A stretch of 25,691 nt of DNA, from the NCBI GenBank assembly GCA_046313675.1, contig JBKBXU010000021.1, positions 1 to 25,691 on the forward strand. Reading direction: 5' to 3'. The DNA comes from JBKBXU01 sp046313675 (GTDB lineage: Bacteria > Bacteroidota > Bacteroidia > Cytophagales > Cytophagaceae). This document shows positions 1 through 7,681 of the stretch, piece after piece; within the stretch, counting starts at the first letter, position 1; each line of letters opens with the position of its first letter. The notes under the pieces are model-generated. The model searched no databases. It was not told the origin of the DNA and saw only the letters and a list, made by a program, of their open reading frames with translations. The position numbers and the translations under genes are program-made.

Positions 1-96
1 GACCCATTACTGGTAAATGAAATTCGTGAGGTTCGATTGAAAGAAATAAATAGTGAGGGTCTGGTAGAAATTGAGTTTGAAGAAGTGGCTGTCTGA
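1..96 (+). CDS. 3' end of an unidentified gene (partial)
   Basis: An open frame runs from the first base to a TGA at 94-96 and gives 31 residues ending LVEIEFEEVAV. The residue mix (many Glu, Val and Leu, no stops) looks like a real protein C-terminus, but it is too short to name. The gene begins outside the window. A stem-loop follows directly, and the next gene converges on it. Confidence 0.5.
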   Translation, partial: DPLLVNEIREVRLKEINSEGLVEIEFEEVAV

Positions 97-103
97 TTAT
101 TCC

Positions 104-147
104 AGGGTCTGCTGAATCAATACTTTGGGTGTTTTTCAGCATGCCCT
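104..147. terminator. stem-loop between convergent genes
   Basis: An interrupted inverted repeat: AGGG plus TGCTGAA on the left (104-116) pairs with TTCAGCA plus CCCT on the right (135-147), around a loop of about 18 nt. It lies between the stop codons of two converging genes and overlaps the stop of the minus-strand one. There is no long T-run on either side, so a role as a bidirectional terminator is inferred from position. Confidence 0.4.
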
Positions 148-745
148 ATTCTAAGGAGTCCAACTCATACAATTCAGGAAATATAATGCTACGCTGAGGA
201 TAAAACTTCCAATACACGACTTTATAGGTTTTATCCTTTAGTTTTTTAAGAGGCCATTCTTCCCTCCAGGCTACTTTATAGGCTTTTTGAATTTTACAAT
301 AGGTACTATCTTCAACATCATATATATAAGAAATCCTGACAAACTTCTTCTGATCCCGGTTAGTAAATATAGAAGGCCTATAAACTTTTTTAACCGTAGC
401 AGGAACAGTATCGGTTTCCTCGATCTCTTCCTCTAAAAACTCCGGTTTCTCAATCAGCAACAAGGATTTTTCATGCTTAAGTGGGTGATATTGTACCTGA
501 AACCGCTCCCCTATAATAAGGTTATCATCAGAACTGACGTTAGGCCCTTTTCCCTGATATTCTATAGTGTCATGTTTATAAAAATAGTGTATCTGGTATC
601 CCCCCATGCCATCGGGCTTAAATTCATGAATTATTCCGCTTGTTTTCTCCCCAAGGTTTTTATGATACCATAAGGGATACACATTAACAAGCATACAGCC
701 TGAAAGAGATGATAAAATAAGAAATAATAACACCTTGTGCTTCAT
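146..745 (-). CDS. small lipoprotein of unknown function
   Basis: The 199-residue product starts with Lys-containing residues and a hydrophobic stretch ending in a lipobox, LSGC, with the lipidated Cys at residue 17. It should therefore be a membrane-anchored lipoprotein. The mature part is rich in Tyr and charged residues and appears to hold two similar beta-rich halves (around residues 35-100 and 115-195), each reading like a short barrel-type domain with 'YxxxDT/DSTY' turns. This is faintly reminiscent of DUF3592-type domains, but I cannot assign a family with confidence. It starts 29 nt after the stop of the lipoprotein gene at 775-1218, so the two are probably co-transcribed. Function unknown. 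Confidence 0.8.
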   Translation of the reverse strand: MKHKVLLFLILSSLSGCMLVNVYPLWYHKNLGEKTSGIIHEFKPDGMGGYQIHYFYKHDTIEYQGKGPNVSSDDNLIIGERFQVQYHPLKHEKSLLLIEKPEFLEEEIEETDTVPATVKKVYRPSIFTNRDQKKFVRISYIYDVEDSTYCKIQKAYKVAWREEWPLKKLKDKTYKVVYWKFYPQRSIIFPELYELDSLE

Positions 746-774
746 TCTTCTAATCCGGAGAAAATAAGTTAATG

Positions 775-1218
775 TTATTCCAGAAAAAATATCCCGGATC
801 TTTCCAGAGAATCACTTTTAGCCTGCACATCATCGAGCATCAACCCTAAAGTTATTAGCTCATAATCCGATTCACTTATTTCCTCATCCATGTAAAGCTG
901 TGTTGCTTCTTCATAGCTTTTAGCAAAATCTCCTTGCAAAGCCCGGATTCTTTCCTGGTATTTAGCCCGAATTTCTTTTTCATTCAGTCCATTATTAAAT
1001 TCAGTAATGGCAGAATCGTACAGAGCGGCGGCTGAATCAATTTTAGATTGCATAAGATATATACGGCGTGAAATAGGATCAGAGGGCATTGCATCTGACT
1101 TGTCTACCAAAGCAGGCAGTTGAGGAACCTGTTCCGTTGTTGTGTTCTCTATGTTTCTCTGCTCACAGGAAAAGAGTATAAGTATAAGGGCAAAACAACT
1201 AATTTGTAATTTTTTCAT
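775..1218 (-). CDS. small lipoprotein, helical, unknown function
   Basis: The ATG at 1218 gives a 147-residue product whose first residues form a classic lipoprotein signal (MKKLQISCFALILILFSC, lipobox Cys at residue 18). An in-frame ATG at 1242 would add eight residues and weaken the signal, so 1218 is preferred. The mature protein is short, acidic and predicted helical (a Glu/Gln/Ala-rich run around residues 60-120), with no recognised domain. It lies upstream of the lipoprotein gene at 146-745 on the same strand, probably as a two-gene operon. It does not resemble any enzyme family I know. Confidence 0.75.
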   Translation of the reverse strand: MKKLQISCFALILILFSCEQRNIENTTTEQVPQLPALVDKSDAMPSDPISRRIYLMQSKIDSAAALYDSAITEFNNGLNEKEIRAKYQERIRALQGDFAKSYEEATQLYMDEEISESDYELITLGLMLDDVQAKSDSLERSGIFFLE

Positions 1219-1502
1219 TATAATATCATTAATTTCTCTCATACTCTTAATAACATAACGATCAAAAACCGTTCTTTATGTCAATTCAATCCTGTTTATA
1301 AAGAAAGCAAACCAAATTAAACCCACTATCCTTAGAATTTCGAAGGGCTTCTAAGATTTTACAATAAAAACAAGTTTTTGTCTCAATTCGCTCCAACCAA
1401 TTCAATTAAAATGTTATAAAACCTGATTACTAATTATTAACCTAGGTAATTTTTACCTAATTTATAGAACGTGATTCAGGTTAATACTCCCTTTAAAGCC
1501 AT
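1219..1502. other. non-coding leader region with two hairpins
   Basis: No open frame with coding character is visible here. Two inverted repeats stand out: CTTAGAA (1331-1337) with TTCTAAG (1349-1355), and TAGGTAA (1443-1449) with TTACCTA (1453-1459; three-base loop). The stretch lies upstream of the lipoprotein gene that starts at 1218 and downstream of the terminator of the next gene, so it should hold that gene's promoter and leader. I found no exact TAnnTTTG box in the right orientation. Confidence 0.4.
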
Positions 1503-1532
1503 AAAAAAAGCCCGATATTTCTACCGGGCTTT
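1503..1532 (-). terminator. intrinsic terminator of the T9SS cargo gene
   Basis: On the minus strand, AAAGCCCG and CGGGCTTT form a perfect 8-bp stem (1525-1532 with 1507-1514) around a 10-nt loop, and the transcript runs on into a U-tract (the A-run 1503-1509 on the plus strand). It lies 17 nt past the stop codon of the gene at 1549-2340, exactly where a Rho-independent terminator belongs. Confidence 0.9.
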
Positions 1533-1548
1533 CTATCTGTAACTTTGA

Positions 1549-2340
1549 CTATTTCTTAAAAAACTTGATCGTTTGATTGTCTACATTAAGGTAATATACA
1601 CCCTGAGCTGCTGAACTGATATCAATTTCTTTCTTTGTGCCCTTACTAATCACATCGCCATACTGATTAAGTATTTCGTATTCAGCCTCCCTACTCAGGT
1701 AAATCTTATCAGTTACCCTTTTTGGATACATTTCTATCGGCTTAAGATCAGACTCAAACTCAATAACCTGAGAATAAAAAACCTGTCCATCACTTTCAAG
1801 ATATTTAATTCTGTATTTATTTAAACCTGAGTGGTGGAAAGATTGTACATCATAGTTATTGATAACCATGTTAGACTTTCCGGTAATTTCTTTGACTGTT
1901 CCCCAGCTGTTATTTTTGAATTGCTCAACAAAAAATCTGCCTTTAGGCTTCTCCCCTTTTGTTGCCCAGATAATATTATCTTTATCTATGTTGAAGGATT
2001 GAAATTGAAAAGCACTTGTAGCTCTTACAACCTGTGGATTCAGAATTTTTGGCTTGCAATCATCTTTGTGGGTGATCTTAATGGTAACCGGATCATTCAT
2101 TCCAAGTTTTGAAAGATCAATCTCATAAGCACTGGATTGTACATTAGACATAATCCTTTCATCATTTATGTACACTTCATTTGTACAGAAATCCTTCATA
2201 TTGCCTGTAAAGGGATTCTGCACATATAAATTCTTACCCTGATACACACCGGTAAGTGTAAATATTCCGGCATTTACATAAGTAACATGCAGAACAAATG
2301 ATAAAAACAGTAATACTCTAATTTTCATAATTTTGTTCAT
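1549..2340 (-). CDS. secreted protein with T9SS type A sorting domain
   Basis: From the ATG at 2340 (or the in-frame ATG at 2328) the product has 263 (259) residues and begins with a signal peptide (hydrophobic LLFLSFVLHV, likely cleavage after VNA). The longer open frame to 2394 starts with TTG and adds a basic tail that does not fit. The last ~70 residues have the form of the Por secretion system C-terminal sorting domain: an IEMYPKRVTDKIYL beginning, the 'YEILNQYGDVISKG' strand pair, an 'AAQGVYYLNV' turn and a basic KFFKK end. The protein should cross the inner membrane by Sec and the outer membrane by T9SS. The central part (residues ~25-190) is beta-rich and unassigned. It is transcribed alone, with its own terminator downstream. 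Confidence 0.85.
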   Translation of the reverse strand: MNKIMKIRVLLFLSFVLHVTYVNAGIFTLTGVYQGKNLYVQNPFTGNMKDFCTNEVYINDERIMSNVQSSAYEIDLSKLGMNDPVTIKITHKDDCKPKILNPQVVRATSAFQFQSFNIDKDNIIWATKGEKPKGRFFVEQFKNNSWGTVKEITGKSNMVINNYDVQSFHHSGLNKYRIKYLESDGQVFYSQVIEFESDLKPIEMYPKRVTDKIYLSREAEYEILNQYGDVISKGTKKEIDISSAAQGVYYLNVDNQTIKFFKK

Positions 2341-2640
2341 ATAACTAGTAGATCGTATTCTTTTTCCTTGAGACGCTTTTTTACTGCTAAGCAAAAAAAA
2401 GTAATTATTATAAATAAAACAAGAAACTTGTCAATAATATTATTACAAATACCAAACGTCCCTTATATCAGCAATATTTTATTCTTCTAACAAATTTACT
2501 TTATTGATTTAACTTATGCCACATAAAAAATACTTTTTTTAAAAAATGTTTAAATTAAATTTAAAAATATAAATACTTCATTAATCGTTAAACAATTATT
2601 ACTTTTAATCCATTTACAAACAATCCATAAAGTAATTTAA
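2341..2640. other. AT-rich divergent intergenic region
   Basis: This 300-bp stretch separates two divergent secreted-protein genes and should contain both promoters. It is very AT-rich with A- and T-runs. One minus-strand TAAATTTG box (2491-2498) fits the Bacteroidota -7 consensus but has no good TTG at the right spacing. No coding frame is supported. Confidence 0.4.
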
Positions 2641-3903
2641 ATGAAAAAGCTCATTTTTCTACTTACCGTTATATTTTTTACAGCACCTTCCCTACAGGCA
2701 TCTAAACTGTTATTGCCTATGGATGAATCGCAAAAAAACCATTTAAAGTCTTATGGTATAGCCTATTGGGTATTAACCCATGACTCGGACGTAAACTGGC
2801 TGCTTAATTATCGTGGTGGTAGTTTTATGTTTGACCACAATGAAAAATTTGAAAAAGAATGCCTTATTCGTGGTGTCAGCTATGAGGTGATCTCAGCAGC
2901 TAAGGCCACCAAAATTTTAGAAGAAATTGCCAGGCCTGATGTCAATATGGAAATGGTAAAACTCGAAAAAGCACCTAAGATTGCCGTATACAGTCCCAAA
3001 ACCAAACTCCCCTGGGATGATGCCGTTACCCTGGTTCTGACTTATGCCGAAATACCCTACGATATTGTATTTGACGATGAAGTTATGTATGGGGAATTGC
3101 CCAAATATGATTGGCTTCACCTTCATCATGAAGACTTTACAGGGCAGTACGGAAAATTCTATTCTATGTATAAGAATCAACCCTGGTATATAAAACAGCA
3201 GCAGGAATATGAAGCTGTAGCAAAAAAACATGGACTAAATAAAGTGTCCCAATTAAAATTAGCCGTAGTAAAGAAAATAAGGGACTTTTGTGCGGGAGGA
3301 GGCTTTGTATTTGCTATGTGTTCTGCAACTGATACCTATGACATTGCACTGGCAGCAGATGGTGTGGATATATGCGAATCCATGTATGACGGAGATCCAG
3401 CAGACCCTCAGGCTCAAAGTAAATTAAACTTCAACAACACCTTTGCTTTTCAAAACTTCTCATTGGTAACAAACCCCTATGAATACGAATATTCAAATAT
3501 TGACAACCAAATGAAAGAAAGAGGGCTTACAGAAAAGGATGATTATTTTACCCTCTTTGATTTCTCTGCAAAATGGGATCTGATACCTACCATGCTGACC
3601 CAGAACCATGAAACTACCATTAAAGGCTTTATGGGGCAAACAACAGGGTTTAAAAAGAGATTAATTAAACCTGAAGTTCTGATTTTGGGTGAAAACAAAA
3701 GTATCAATGAAGCTAAATACATCCATGGCACATTTGGAAAAGGAACCTGGACCTTCTATGGAGGGCATGATCCTGAAGATTACCAGCATTTTGTAGGCGA
3801 GGAACCAACGGACCTTAACCTGTTTCCAAACTCACCGGGCTATAGGCTTATTCTTAATAACATCCTTTTCCCGGCTGCCAAGAAAAAGAAACAGAAAACG
3901 TAA
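2641..3903 (+). CDS. exported protein with glutamine-amidotransferase-like fold ('asparagine synthetase B'-labelled family)
   Basis: A 420-residue protein with an N-terminal signal peptide (MKKLIFLLTVIFFTAPSLQA). It belongs to a conserved exported Bacteroidota family that, as I recall, is often labelled 'asparagine synthetase B' in databases. None of the hallmarks of that enzyme is present: no N-terminal Cys nucleophile and no SGGxDS ATP-binding loop. What can be seen is a class I glutamine-amidotransferase/DJ-1-like layout. Residues ~114-150 are a Rossmann-like start (KIAVYSPKTKLPWDDAVTLV), an AGGGFVFAMCSATDTYD segment at about 218-234 resembles a nucleophile elbow with Cys, and a late FYGGHDPEDYQHF segment (about 375-387) could supply a His. 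Substrate unknown; likely periplasmic. It is a single gene followed by a weak stem-loop. Confidence 0.8.
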   Translation: MKKLIFLLTVIFFTAPSLQASKLLLPMDESQKNHLKSYGIAYWVLTHDSDVNWLLNYRGGSFMFDHNEKFEKECLIRGVSYEVISAAKATKILEEIARPDVNMEMVKLEKAPKIAVYSPKTKLPWDDAVTLVLTYAEIPYDIVFDDEVMYGELPKYDWLHLHHEDFTGQYGKFYSMYKNQPWYIKQQQEYEAVAKKHGLNKVSQLKLAVVKKIRDFCAGGGFVFAMCSATDTYDIALAADGVDICESMYDGDPADPQAQSKLNFNNTFAFQNFSLVTNPYEYEYSNIDNQMKERGLTEKDDYFTLFDFSAKWDLIPTMLTQNHETTIKGFMGQTTGFKKRLIKPEVLILGENKSINEAKYIHGTFGKGTWTFYGGHDPEDYQHFVGEEPTDLNLFPNSPGYRLILNNILFPAAKKKKQKT

Positions 3904-3939
3904 TATGAAAATGTTAAGTTTTAAATGAAAATCATATTA
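3901..3939. terminator. weak stem-loop after the exported amidotransferase-like gene
   Basis: TAATATGA (3901-3908, overlapping the stop codon) and TCATATTA (3932-3939) are perfect inverted copies around a 23-nt loop. The stem is AT-only and lacks a T-run, so termination is only suggested by its place between converging genes. Confidence 0.3.
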
Positions 3940-3940
3940 C

Positions 3941-3982
3941 TTACGACTTACCACTTACGACTTACGGCTTACCACTTACCAC
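3941..3982. repeat. heptanucleotide tandem repeat, six units
   Basis: Six consecutive 7-bp units of the form TTACNNC: TTACGAC, TTACCAC, TTACGAC, TTACGGC, TTACCAC, TTACCAC. The array ends three bases before the stop codon of miaE on the other strand. Unit boundaries are exact and only the fifth and sixth bases vary. It lies wholly in the intergenic space of two converging genes. Confidence 0.85.
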
Positions 3983-3985
3983 TTC

Positions 3986-4567
3986 CTAATGCATCCTGTC
4001 TCCTCGTATTTTGAGGTTCTTAATGATATCGGCTTCGGCCTCCAGCATCTCCTGCAAACGCTGCTTAACCTCCTCTTCGGGCATATAAACCTTTGCCAGG
4101 TCTACAAAGGTTCTATAGTGTCCGGCTTCGGAAATCATCAATTCATGGTAAAATGATTTCAATCCCTCATCCGATATATGCAGGGACAATAAACGAAATC
4201 GTTCACAGCTCCTGGCTTCTATTAAGGCACTAATTAATAGTTTATCCATCAGTTGACGTTCACGCTTCCCTCCTTTTCGTTCAAGCTTAAACAGTTCCAC
4301 CACGTATTCATCAACACGCTTTGGCCCTAATTTAAAACCTCTTTTATTCAACTCCTTCAGAACCATACGAAAATGAGACCACTCTTCAGAAACTATTGGA
4401 GCAAGCACTTCCACAAGCTCCTCTTTCTCTGAATAATGTATAATTAATGAAATACACGTTGTTGCAGCTTTTTGCTCACAGTAAGCGTGGTCTGTGAGTA
4501 TATCGTCAATTGATATTTGTGCTATATCCACCCAGCGTGGATCTGTAGGTAATTTCAATCCCAACAT
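3986..4567 (-). CDS. miaE: tRNA-(ms2io6A)-hydroxylase MiaE
   Basis: A 193-residue, all-helical ferritin-like di-iron protein matching the MiaE family, which hydroxylates the isopentenyl group of ms2i6A at tRNA position 37 using O2. The metal-ligand pattern is visible: Glu31 (DHAYCEQKAA), Glu62 and His65 (EEWSHF), Glu117 (IEARSCERF), Glu147 and His150 (SEAGHY). Length is normal for the family. It starts 12 nt after the stop of the porin gene, so it is probably the last gene of an lpxK - porin - miaE transcript. The heptanucleotide repeat lies directly beyond its stop. Confidence 0.93.
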   Translation of the reverse strand: MLGLKLPTDPRWVDIAQISIDDILTDHAYCEQKAATTCISLIIHYSEKEELVEVLAPIVSEEWSHFRMVLKELNKRGFKLGPKRVDEYVVELFKLERKGGKRERQLMDKLLISALIEARSCERFRLLSLHISDEGLKSFYHELMISEAGHYRTFVDLAKVYMPEEEVKQRLQEMLEAEADIIKNLKIRGDRMH

Positions 4568-4579
4568 TATCGTAAATAA

Positions 4580-6544
4580 TTAATCGTAAAATCTCCAGTT
4601 AATTCCAAAAATGAAATTTCTTGGCAAATCGGTATAATAAGGCGTTACAAAATATCCGTCTCCGGCAAGGTATTGGTTAGCGTGGTTAACCTGCAAAAAC
4701 ACTCGTACGGTTTTTATTCTTGCATTGAGGAAAAAGTTTACCAGAGGATATCCGCCTGTTAAAAATGGTTCTCCTCCCGGTGTTAAGACTTCATTCAGGT
4801 AAAATTGCTGGGTAAGCGGCATGTAATTATCTCCACGATAGGCATCACGCCAGAAAATATCAGCCCCAATTTGCAAAAACAAAGCTCTTTTAAATAATTT
4901 CCCCTCCAAATACATCCGGGAATGATTGAACAATGTGGGAATTCTCATAACATCACTTCGATCGGTTTCAGCATACCGTGTGAAACTCTGAAAATGGAAT
5001 AGTTTCCACCAAAGATTTACATTAAAATCCGCAGATATAATATTTACGGGATCAAAAGTTTGTTCAGGGCGTGCCCACTGATTAAAATATATAAATCTCT
5101 GAACATTACTAACATTACCTGTAAGAGAAACATCATAAAACCCACCTTTGTGTCTGGCTCCCACATAAGCATCGCTTACAGTGGTTAAAGCAAAATCATT
5201 CAGCCATGCCAGGTGGTTGCCTATATATCTTTGCTGCAATAAGGTTGGTGAATAGCGTACGTGAGAAGCTCCGGCTACAAAATATTTTGTATCCAGAAGA
5301 CCTTCCACCCGGTAGTCCCTCCCTGGAGAGTATTCCACATTTCCGGCCACACTACTGTTTTCTCCTAAATCATACCGTACATTTCCGCCAATAAAATTTT
5401 CAGCAAACACAGCCCTCTCCCGCAAATTCCCAGGACCTAAATCCGGAACACGTTCAGGTAAGGGGGCAAAATAAGTGTCTGGAACATCCAATTGCTGATA
5501 GGTCATGTCCCTTCTTCTGAAATAGGCCTGAAAATACAGATCTCCAATGCTTCCTTTTACACCGGCTTTGTTTTCAAGAACCCTGAATACGGTCTGATCA
5601 TATGTCCCCAAAGGGAAAGGCCTCAAATACGGATCAGGAAATCCTCCCCCTGCTTGTGTAAATGGTGGCCTTGTGTAGAAAACAGTGTCCCTTCCTCCCA
5701 AATTAGTATAATTATGTTTAAATCGGTTAAGCCTACTCCTGCCATCTACAATATGGAATAGCTGAAAGTGGGTGGAATCAATGGCGTATTCTTGATAAAT
5801 GCGCAAAGCAGTCTGTCTGTGTACACTGATTGGATTATGCAAATATGTCCTTTCCAACTGAAAATCAAACAATTCATCGAGCGACTGCCCAGGCATTGGC
5901 AATATTCCTCCGGTCTCGACGGCAGAATGGTCCATTAAGCTAAAATTGGCCAATATCTGATACTTAGCGTCTGCCGAAAAATACCTGTTATGAACCGAAA
6001 ACACCCAATTGCTGGCTAAGGGGTCTCTTTGTGTTAACAAACCCAAATGTTTCACAGAGGTCATTCTATGCAGGGAAAAACCTGTGTTCCACCTGGGACT
6101 TATATTCCTTGTATGAAGTACTTTTATCCTTTGCTGCCCCAAACCGCCTTGCACATAATCAATATCGGTATACGGAGAACGGGTATCGTAATATAATATA
6201 CGTTCTGGATCTACCCCGTAAGGCAGGAAAGCATCAAAACCCATTTGCCTGCCGAGACTTCGGGGTTTTCGGTAATATACATTTTGTAGGGCAGTGCCGA
6301 ATTGCCCTAAATCCTGATAAACAACCTCATCTGTCTGATAAAGGTGGCGAAAATTATGTAAGCCGTTTAAGGTTGAGTCAATGTTATGCAGCTGTATCTT
6401 ATTGTTTAATACGGCATCTTCCGTTAGGTAAAATGTGGAATGCGGCCCATAGATCAACTGAGTAGTATCATCCACGATCTGAGCATGTACGGAAACCGAC
6501 CATAAAAACAGGAAGGCAGCAAATAGTATCTTTCTCCTAGCCAC
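4580..6544 (-). CDS. putative outer-membrane porin (Porin_10-like)
   Basis: A large beta-rich protein of about 654 residues with many alternating aromatic strands and a C-terminal FIFGINWRFYD ending in aromatic residues, as expected for an outer-membrane barrel. It fits the Bacteroidota 'putative porin' family. I chose the GTG at 6544 because it gives a compact signal peptide (MARRKILFAAFLFLWSVSVHA, cut before Gln) and sits 49 nt beyond the lpxK stop. Upstream in-frame ATGs (6625, 6646) and a TTG at 6661 would overlap lpxK by 32-68 nt and bury the signal sequence behind about 27 or more extra residues. It lies between lpxK and miaE on the same strand. Confidence 0.82.
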   Translation of the reverse strand: MARRKILFAAFLFLWSVSVHAQIVDDTTQLIYGPHSTFYLTEDAVLNNKIQLHNIDSTLNGLHNFRHLYQTDEVVYQDLGQFGTALQNVYYRKPRSLGRQMGFDAFLPYGVDPERILYYDTRSPYTDIDYVQGGLGQQRIKVLHTRNISPRWNTGFSLHRMTSVKHLGLLTQRDPLASNWVFSVHNRYFSADAKYQILANFSLMDHSAVETGGILPMPGQSLDELFDFQLERTYLHNPISVHRQTALRIYQEYAIDSTHFQLFHIVDGRSRLNRFKHNYTNLGGRDTVFYTRPPFTQAGGGFPDPYLRPFPLGTYDQTVFRVLENKAGVKGSIGDLYFQAYFRRRDMTYQQLDVPDTYFAPLPERVPDLGPGNLRERAVFAENFIGGNVRYDLGENSSVAGNVEYSPGRDYRVEGLLDTKYFVAGASHVRYSPTLLQQRYIGNHLAWLNDFALTTVSDAYVGARHKGGFYDVSLTGNVSNVQRFIYFNQWARPEQTFDPVNIISADFNVNLWWKLFHFQSFTRYAETDRSDVMRIPTLFNHSRMYLEGKLFKRALFLQIGADIFWRDAYRGDNYMPLTQQFYLNEVLTPGGEPFLTGGYPLVNFFLNARIKTVRVFLQVNHANQYLAGDGYFVTPYYTDLPRNFIFGINWRFYD

Positions 6545-6593
6545 GCCCAAAATTATATAAAATAAATAAAATGTCTGAGGGAATTTATCATGT

Positions 6594-7622
6594 TTATATT
6601 TTAAGTCCGGCCTTGATGAATTCATTGAACCTATTCTTCTTCTCATCCTCAAAAAAATCAACCCTGATTGGCAAATAATAAACCGGAGCCTTTACAAAAG
6701 CATTCTTAAATTTTATAAGCCTCACCATATCTTTTTCCGTGGTAAGAATAGAGCAATCAGGGTTACGTAAACTTGATTCCAGAATTCTATCAACATCTGA
6801 TTCCTTAAAAGAATAGTGATCTGAAAATTTATGATGTTGTTTTATCATAAAATGATCCTGTAAACTTTTCAACAGGTATTCAACGTTCGCTATGCCTGTT
6901 ACAAGAATTACATTCCTGCTTACCTCACGTTCAGGCCCGGCAAACTGCACCGGCTGGCTATAGGCATACTTAGTAAAAAATACCGGTACGCCTTCTTTGG
7001 TATACCCGGAAATTTTTTTTTCGTGTTCTGCCCTTTGGTCAGAAGAAACATCCACAGGGCATTTACTTACAATAACCACATCGGCACGTTTAGCCCCTTT
7101 CCTGGATTCACGCAAGCTCCCGACAGGAAGAATGTAATCTTTGAAAAAAGGTTTGTTAAAATCGCTTATCAGAATATTTAAATCACGCTTAACATATCGG
7201 TGTTGATAAGCATCGTCTAAAATTATATGCGACGCATCAGGATGCTTGCTCAAAAGTATGGGGATGGCTTTTGCACGCTCTTCGCCTACGGCTATGGCAA
7301 CTTCGTTTTTATACTTTAAATAATACTGAAATGGCTCATCACCTATTTGCTCAGCATTTGAAATAGAAGAAGCCAATATAAAACCTTTGGTTTTTCTACC
7401 ATAACCCCGACTTAGTACCGCTAATTTATTCTCAGCTTTTAATAATTCGATCAGGTACTCCACATGAGGTGTTTTTCCGGTCCCACCTACAGAAAGATTG
7501 CCCACTGAAATGAGCTTAACGGGAAAGCCGGATGATTTTAATACATTAACATCAAACAGTAAATTCCGCAGGCCAGTGACAATCTTATAGATCAGGGAAA
7601 AAGGAAGAAGAATATATTTCAC
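6594..7622 (-). CDS. lpxK: tetraacyldisaccharide 4'-kinase LpxK
   Basis: The 342-residue product is LpxK, the inner-membrane kinase that phosphorylates the 4' position of the lipid A disaccharide. Visible marks are an N-terminal hydrophobic helix, the extended P-loop GNLSVGGTGKT at residues 41-51, the 'LDDAYQHRYVKRDLNIL' segment typical of the family, and a late TTEKDMVRL motif. Length is normal. The start codon is GTG at 7622, supported by the family-typical N-terminus MKYILLPFSLIYKIVTGLRN. It is divergent from the Nif3-family gene with a 59-bp gap and is first in the series lpxK - porin - miaE. Confidence 0.95.
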   Translation of the reverse strand: MKYILLPFSLIYKIVTGLRNLLFDVNVLKSSGFPVKLISVGNLSVGGTGKTPHVEYLIELLKAENKLAVLSRGYGRKTKGFILASSISNAEQIGDEPFQYYLKYKNEVAIAVGEERAKAIPILLSKHPDASHIILDDAYQHRYVKRDLNILISDFNKPFFKDYILPVGSLRESRKGAKRADVVIVSKCPVDVSSDQRAEHEKKISGYTKEGVPVFFTKYAYSQPVQFAGPEREVSRNVILVTGIANVEYLLKSLQDHFMIKQHHKFSDHYSFKESDVDRILESSLRNPDCSILTTEKDMVRLIKFKNAFVKAPVYYLPIRVDFFEDEKKNRFNEFIKAGLKI

Positions 7623-7681
7623 AATTATTCGTTAAAAATAGTAGGTTTTATTATATTGCAGTCTAAATTAATTATTTTTTG

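Noticed and set aside
2491..2498. Promoter -7 box for the T9SS cargo gene at 1549-2340
   Set aside because: The TAAATTTG match is exact, but it is ~150 nt from the start codon and has no TTG at the right spacing.
2641..3903. Asparagine synthetase B
   Set aside because: Neither the Cys-nucleophile glutaminase domain nor the ATP-pyrophosphatase loop of that enzyme is present.
3941..3982. CRISPR array
   Set aside because: Units are 7 bp with no spacers and there are no cas genes.
7679..7681. TTG start of the Nif3-family gene
   Set aside because: An ATG follows immediately at 7682 and is the simpler start.
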